The position numbers were made by a program, and so were the translations under genes. The notes beneath the pieces were generated by a model, which had not been told where the DNA came from, did no database searches, and saw nothing but the letters and a program-made list of their open reading frames with translations. 64,000 nucleotides of DNA from Phoma sp. XZ068 (taxonomy: Eukaryota; Ascomycota; Dothideomycetes; Pleosporales; Didymellaceae). This document shows, one piece after another, positions 58,542 through 64,000 of this stretch. The stretch spans positions 806,001 through 870,000 of the forward strand of contig RBKR01000025.1 in NCBI GenBank assembly GCA_004835665.1, written 5' to 3'. Position 1 is the first letter of the stretch; each line of letters starts with the position of its first letter.

Positions 58542-58721
58542 TTTCTTCTTTCTTTATTTATTTCTTTCATGCTATTCTCGTCTTTTTAGATGGTTTGGGT
58601 TGGGTGGGGCATTGCGTAAGGGCGTTTAGTGGCGTTTTTGTAGATTCTGTCCTTTGCTTTTTGATTGTTTTTGGTATGGATGCATGCATAGCGAGGATAG
58701 ATGCGATGAGCGCTTGTATCA

Positions 58722-58764
58722 TAGCGTGCGTAGCGTAGCGTAGCGTACTGTAGCGTAGCTTAGA
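58722..58764 (+). repeat. (TAGCG)n imperfect pentanucleotide repeat
   Basis: Six or seven copies of TAGCG with interruptions (TAGCGTGCG, TAGCGTACTG) in the transporter 3' region. Confidence 0.8.
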
Positions 58765-60010
58765 TTTGACGCTTTGGGTAGTACAACGTAGAAATACACA
58801 CCTTTAAACTCAATCCGAGATGTGCGATATCCTCTCTTTCATTATTTCTCTCTGACTGAACTGTGAGTGGATGGATGGATTGTAATTGTATGCGGTCGTC
58901 TTGCGAACGCGGAGTTGAGATGGGGAATACGTCCGGCTTTCTCACTTGTCACGCTGCTATGCCAGTGAGGTAGATAAAAAGGGCTGGAAAAGTGCTAACG
59001 CTGGACTTCCGGTATGGACGATGGTAGTTAGTACTCGCGGCGCGGGTCAGAAGGGTGGGGCCACAATTACGAAGGACGGGAATCTGCACAGGGGCTGCAG
59101 TACTGGTGATGGTGTAGATAGTCGAGTATACGACAATGTGCTACTAAGCCATGTAGCTAGCTTCCCAAACGCCTTTGCAGCAAGTACATTCGCACAGCTG
59201 GCTCCAAATCTTGCGGCACTTTGTACGCGACCTCCACGCGTTTGTGTTGGTATTAGTCAATCAACCCGCCTTGCGACGCATATAACAAACACCGGTTCCA
59301 CGGACTGACGAATGTTTCGAGGCCGTTGTATATACTGTTTTTGGGTATGAGGGAGGAGTATACTGGCGCCTACCTTGTTCCTGTGAAATCGCTTTCATTG
59401 CACTGCTTTGTAAGACTTACACACTGTTACGCTACCGTAATGTGTAGATACCTGGCCAATCACTTAAGTGGACGTGTTTAGAGATGTGACGCTGTTTCTT
59501 GTATACAGATGTAGTAGACCCCCTAAGTTACGGAATCATCTGAATGACGCGAGTTGTTCAGCCGAGTCGTCTCCTGACTGGGCCATTGCAAGAATTTTCG
59601 ACAAATGCAGCCTGATTGCTGTTATTACTGCCCTCGGGAAGGACGGAGGCCTTCTTTAATGGCAAGTGTTCGCAATATTTTACACTTCATCGCGACCGAA
59701 TGTGAGCTGAATGAGAGCAGTGCTGGGATTTCTGCCGTACAAGGCAGCCAGACTGGATAATGATCAAGTATCACACTAGAGAGTAAATTGAGAGGGAGGA
59801 CTTGGCGAGGGAAAGACGAAGCGAAAGACATTAAGACGTAACCTTCTTCTTTACTATGATAAGGTTTTGCACCTTCTGTAATCCTAGGCGCAATTTATTA
59901 ACAGCCTCCCTACTTATTAGTCCGTGAACATATAATTCCCAAACTATCTGGAATGCTGGGCCAACTTTTCGCAGAATAAAAGGAACCTCCGCACCACACA
60001 GCACTGTAAC

Positions 60011-62404
60011 TCAATCTCCTTTCTGCGCGTCAGGCAGCGCAAGACCGAAGTATCTATCTTCTAAAACAAAGAACTGTTGACTGAGGGCATATTTTATAAG
60101 GCTTACGTCTTCAGTACAAGTGAGCTCCCTGGCAGGCTGTTGATGAAACCTCTCTGTCATGAACCGACGAGCGTCTCTTCGAACTTCACGGCTATCAGCA
60201 TTCAACTGTTCGACTATGGTCCGTTGTCTTGAGTCGAGCAGTTTTGTCATATAAGACTCGACTGTCCTAGGACGGATCAGGCACCACATATGGGAGATTG
60301 AAGGGACGATGATAGAGATCATACGGCTGTTTGACCCATTCTTTACCCAACGCTTCAAAGGTACGTGAATACTCAAGCCGATCCAAGGAGGTCCAGCGGG
60401 CGTTAATCATGGTGTCATCTTTTGCAAGGTCCTCGTCAAAGCTGCTATGTACGAACGTGTCGTCGGAAGTCAAGCTCGTGAGGTGCTGCGTGCATGCTTC
60501 GATCATGGTTCTGGTCTCTGCGAATTCCAGACGGGCTGATTCGAGGACAGTCAGAGAAGGGACTGTCCACTGCCAGCCATGGGGTACGAGCGGGAGCCAT
60601 GATGCCATCGTTGTCTCGTCACTTGTCTGCTGGCCAGCGAGAAGCGTTTCCCAGAATGCCCTTAATCTGGCTGTTTTGGTGAAGTAAGGGAATTTTTCGA
60701 TGTCCTCGCCCATGACTTCCTCCTTACACGTCCCGATCTGGACCATGAATAGAGTCGAGTTCGTCAAGTCTCTTTCGATCTCTTTTGGAAAAGCCTCAAA
60801 CACCTCTTGAATAGTGTCCACAAGTATGCCTTCAACGCGCAATTTTCTTTCTTGAATACTCACTTTGCAAATGGTATCAGCACAGGCCCTATACTGTTTC
60901 CGCAGCCGCGAACGACTCTCAAGGTACTGTGACAACACTTGTGTCTGCAGGTGCCTCTCATTATGGTCTTGCGTTCGTCAAGGCACTCCATGGATCTTCC
61001 CCGTCGTTTCCAAGTGCCCTATCACTCTCATCCGGAATACAAATAATACGTCCGGCCTACCTTGAAGCTCCTTGAACAGAAACACGAAGCCCTTCGTGCC
61101 ATCTGGGTCTATAGCGTCCACTAACCACTCGGGGATAAAGTGTAGAGTTGACTTGATCGGGCGAAGAATGTCTTTGGCGCGTTTCCTGTAGAACAATTGG
61201 TCTTGCATGCGATACTCGATATGTCGCTCCGCCTGTGCACCGCTACTTCAGGGAGGCTTTACCATGGGATCGATGCTCGCTTTGCCGTTCTAGCGCACGG
61301 CAGACGCGCTGTGCAAGCGCCTGTGACCAGTCTGGGTCCCATATCGGAAGGGGTTCGACTACTGGAGAGTTTGAAAAGTAGGGCTGGCAATTGTGTAGGA
61401 GTACGAGCGATTGCGTTTCAACGATGATCCAAGTCGCAAAATCAACGTATACATCTTCAACACCAACGTTATCATCGACATTTGGCGCAGCTCTTCGAGA
61501 CATACCGATTTGGTTTCCCACATCCATCGCGTCTGCCCACAGCCCAAGCAGCGCGTATATCTTGTCCCTTCGGAATTCTGAGCGTTGTGTGAGTAAACGA
61601 GAAGCGTACAATTCGCTTGTTCCAAGCACCTCTGCTCCCCAGCGGGAGGGCAATGTATCCAGCGCCAGCACGTTCTCCACGGCGGGGAAGCTCTGACGCA
61701 TGGTGATCCTATTGACGTACATCCGTGAGCATGCCACCACCAATTCGAACCACTCCATACACTCGAATCCACGCCGAACAGTCATCTGATTCTATTTCGT
61801 TCCTACCCACCAAGTGCAATCTCATGTATGATCCATGCTCTGAACCACCGAACGCGATTTAAAAAACCGTCGATGGCTGCGGAACCCTCGGTGGATATGC
61901 TTAATTTCGAGAAACCATGCTTGTAGGACATTTCTCGAAGAGCGCTCATGGCCAATGTGCTATCGTCGGAAGGGGATCCAACCAGATGCTAAGACAGCTT
62001 GCCAAGGTATAGATTTGACCCATGACCTGAACTTGGGAGCTTTTCTCCTCGAGATTCTTTTGATCGATGCATATCAAGTCAATCCATAAAATAAAAGTTT
62101 CCTCACGCTGACGCCGGTAGCGAAGGAGGGACTCCAGGTTCGTAGCAATTGGTCGATAAGAATTGTCCGGGAATTCGATAACCCCAGTGGGAGTGGCACC
62201 GCCCCAGGCGTTTGATAGTGCTTCATACCGTTCGCGGATACATTTTTCAGAGTCGAACAATTGGGGCGAAGTGATGTGAGTTCTTCCTTGAATAGTATCT
62301 GATAACTGGTGGGAGGGATAGAGTGTGAATATGCGAAAACTCAATTCTCTATCCTTCGGAAGAGGTAAGTGCTGGTATGGTTCAGTCGTCGTTGAGAGCT
62401 CCAT
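60011..62404 (-). pseudogene. Broken heterokaryon-incompatibility (HET) domain gene
   Basis: HET-domain proteins mediate non-self recognition and cell death between hyphae. The N-terminal HET domain is recognisable from the ATG at 62404: YEALSNAWGG, ETFILWIDLICIDQKNLEEK and SSQVQVMGQIYTLASCLSIW. The conserved C-terminal part follows further down (YDLYHRPFNLPYVVPDP, EQLNADSREVRRDARRFMTE, ending FGLALPDAQKGD). Breaks: a single-base frameshift at about 61979; stop TAG at 61803-61805 with a frame change before 61790; stop TAG at 61243-61245 with another change; stop TGA at 60978-60980; stop TAG at 60267-60269; and a frameshift near 60225. The gaps between frames (under about 30 nt) are too short for introns. 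This is a decayed gene, unless assembly errors are numerous. Confidence 0.82.
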
Positions 62405-63185
62405 GAGTATCATTGTTGTCAATGCAAGCGGGGCGAAGCGGTTGATAAGGGTAGTGGAACTCAAGAGCATGGCTGGACTGCGCCTACTTCCTTGCTGTTG
62501 CCTGGAAAGCTATGGCCTGATGTTTATAATTGGGCAGGACAGCATCAGAGGTTGTAATGAACGGTGACAACTGATAGGCTCAGACTGCTTCAAATGAGCC
62601 GGCCTGCACCGGGGGCCAAAAAGGATTGCCAAAAGATCATCTACTCATGCAATTTTGTCACAGATAAAAGTATTAGTCGCCGAATGGACTTCCAAGATGT
62701 TGATCTTCTCGTATGAGCTGCGTGATAGGAGAGAAGATTCGTTATCTCTACATATTATCTCAACGAGTTTCCTAACACTTTCGCATTGAAAAAAGTAGGA
62801 GAATTAGATTCGTAACATTACAGTTCCATTTACGTGGGGAATTGGGATTGCTATTATGAAGACTTATTTAAGAACCTAGATCTGCTCCTCGCAGATTCCT
62901 TAAACTTGATATCTACTTCTGCGAGTCTCATGGGTTGGCTCTGATCTATTATAAACGCGTTCTTGGGACTGCACGGCTAACGATTGTCCTCTAAAGTGGC
63001 CTGATTGTCCTCTATATTGCTGCTGTTGCATACGAAAAAATTCCTCTGAAGGTGCTCAAAGCCTCTAAGTTGTTAGGACTCCTAACAGCACTACTACTTG
63101 TTATTGTTGTTATGCTTAAACTTAAGCTTCTTGAACAACGGGGCAGCTAACTTAAAGCAAACTAGAAAAGAGGTCCTACTAGAGA
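62405..63185. other. AT-rich intergenic sequence
   Basis: This region is upstream of the HET pseudogene. From about 62700 to 63180 it is AT-rich, with TTATTGTTGTTATG and CTTAAACTTAAGCTTCTT runs. No ORF of substance; possibly mutated repeat sequence. Confidence 0.4.
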
Positions 63186-63500
63186 TCATGTTAATGTCCT
63201 AATCTGACCTGAGATAGTGCTGCGCAAATCTTCCCAGGGTGCCACAGTCGAGAGCGTTATTCGTGAAGACCCGCTGACGTGGTGTCTATAAATAGTTCTG
63301 GCTTCCCTGCATGCATGCAGAGTCTCTGGCGAAAGTGTTGGTAGAAATATTCTCAAGGATGCATGGCTGAAGATCCTGTGATTGTAGTAGAGCTCAACGG
63401 TGCAATGGTCAATCGTCATTTCCCAGACTCGAATACGGATCTCTGTTGGAAGCTGTGGAAATGAATGGAACGTACGTTCAATCATGTTGCTGCAAATCAT
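63186..63500 (-). pseudogene. 2EXR-domain fragment
   Basis: A 104-codon minus-strand ORF contains FHSFPQLPTEIRIRVWEMTI and LSPETLHACREARTIY, the two halves of the fungal 2EXR domain (an F-box-like 'PxEIRxxIWE' module followed by 'LLxxCRESR'). Intact 2EXR proteins are usually much longer, and the sequence stops soon after the domain. It may be a truncated relic or the first exon of a gene whose remainder I cannot see. The domain has no established biochemical function. Confidence 0.6.
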
Positions 63501-64000
63501 GCCCTGTTTGGTTGGTAAATTGATATTCTGCCTCTGATTTGCTTAGAGCAGCAGTAAGATGGAGGGAGGCTGCTTCGAGGCGAGGCGGCGAGCATGTGCA
63601 ATTGTGGACACAGGAACTCAAGCGCCCACGGGATCTATTGGGGGTTTCGGGTACATTGCGCTAGCGATGTGTATCTCAAAGCTAGAACTTTCTAGAGATC
63701 AGCAACGCCATAGGATCAAATCTCTGTGAGTGAGAACGTTGGTTTCATATATTCCTTTGTGCTTGATCACGCGCGTTTTAAGCCACAACGTCTCACGTCT
63801 GCGCCGGAGCATCGCCTTTGCATTATCCTCTAGATCAATAAGTAGCTTCTAATGATGCTGAGTTTTTGCCATTATTTGCCACCTGGATTTCAGGAACAGG
63901 TCTCCTTCCCAAATAATTATGAGCCTGTGTCACAATAGTTTTTACCATGCCTCTCGTGCCTAAGTCGTCCTATTCTCAGTCATTATGCAGCAGATGTAAC
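63501..64000. other. Right-edge sequence, nothing recognised
   Basis: The last 500 bp contain no ORF or motif I can support. It may hold the promoter of the 2EXR fragment. Confidence 0.4.

Larger units (their letters stand above)
58510..60010. other. Intergenic, 1.5 kb with simple repeats
   Basis: This stretch begins with the transporter 3' UTR, including a (TC)n tract at 58519-58541 and a (TAGCG)n stretch at about 58722-58764. The remainder (to 60010) has only short ORFs. From about 59830 the sequence becomes AT-richer toward the HET pseudogene. Confidence 0.5.

Noticed and set aside
1..64000. tRNA, 5S rRNA or CRISPR features
   Set aside because: No convincing B-box-containing cloverleaf, 5S-like sequence or regularly spaced identical repeats were seen by eye on either strand. 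A tRNAscan-SE or Infernal run would be decisive.

Overview
The window is nuclear DNA of a filamentous ascomycete. The genes carry short introns (51 inferred junction pairs, mostly 45-66 nt, GT-AG with CTRAY-type branch sites). The gene set is typical of Pezizomycotina: a Pfa5-type DHHC enzyme, Sho1, a Cdc11/AspA septin, an RO10-type dynactin subunit, a DFG5/DCW1-type GH76 protein, a HET-domain gene and a 2EXR fragment. Dothideomycetes, perhaps Pleosporales, is my best guess, from general resemblance only. I see no rRNA, tRNA, CRISPR array or intact transposon.

Layout. 1-7.4 kb: the end of a gene cut by the left edge, a palmitoyltransferase (+) and a TALE homeobox regulator (-). 7.4-17.2 kb: a gene-poor block of nearly 10 kb with only incoherent ORFs. 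17.2-24.2 kb: a zinc alcohol dehydrogenase (+), an OsmC-like protein (-), a small secreted Cys-rich protein (+) and a large DUF6536-like membrane protein (-). 25-33 kb: Bax-inhibitor-1 family protein (+), ceramide synthase (+), PROPPIN Hsv2 (-) and septin Cdc11 (+). 33-36.3 kb: no gene seen. 36.4-41.6 kb: an exceptionally intron-rich PQ-loop protein (+), a PTP-like phosphatase (-) and a GH76 wall protein (-). 42.4-51.1 kb: 3-methylcrotonyl-CoA carboxylase beta (-), mitochondrial S16 (-), NAD(P)HX epimerase (+), a secreted single-pass membrane protein (-) and a GH47 mannosidase (+). 53-58.5 kb: Sho1 (-), RO10-like dynactin subunit (-) and an AVT-type vacuolar amino-acid transporter (+). 58.5-64 kb: an accessory end with a broken HET-domain gene and a 2EXR fragment.

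The genes are scattered housekeeping and surface functions rather than an operon or metabolic cluster. Several concern membranes and the cell surface (palmitoylation, ceramide synthesis, GPI-protein transfer, N-glycan trimming, osmosensing, septin scaffolding), but nothing in the sequence ties them into one pathway. Close divergent pairs (mrps16/NAXE, RO10/AVT) probably share promoters.

The most unusual observation is in the PQ-loop gene at 36358-37982. It has 14 inferred exons, including a run of microexons of 18, 13, 1, 16 and 11 nt. The 1-nt exon (T at 36589) is flanked by two well-formed introns and completes a valine codon drawn from three exons. All exon structures were inferred by eye from reading frame, splice consensus and family resemblance and were not tested against transcripts.
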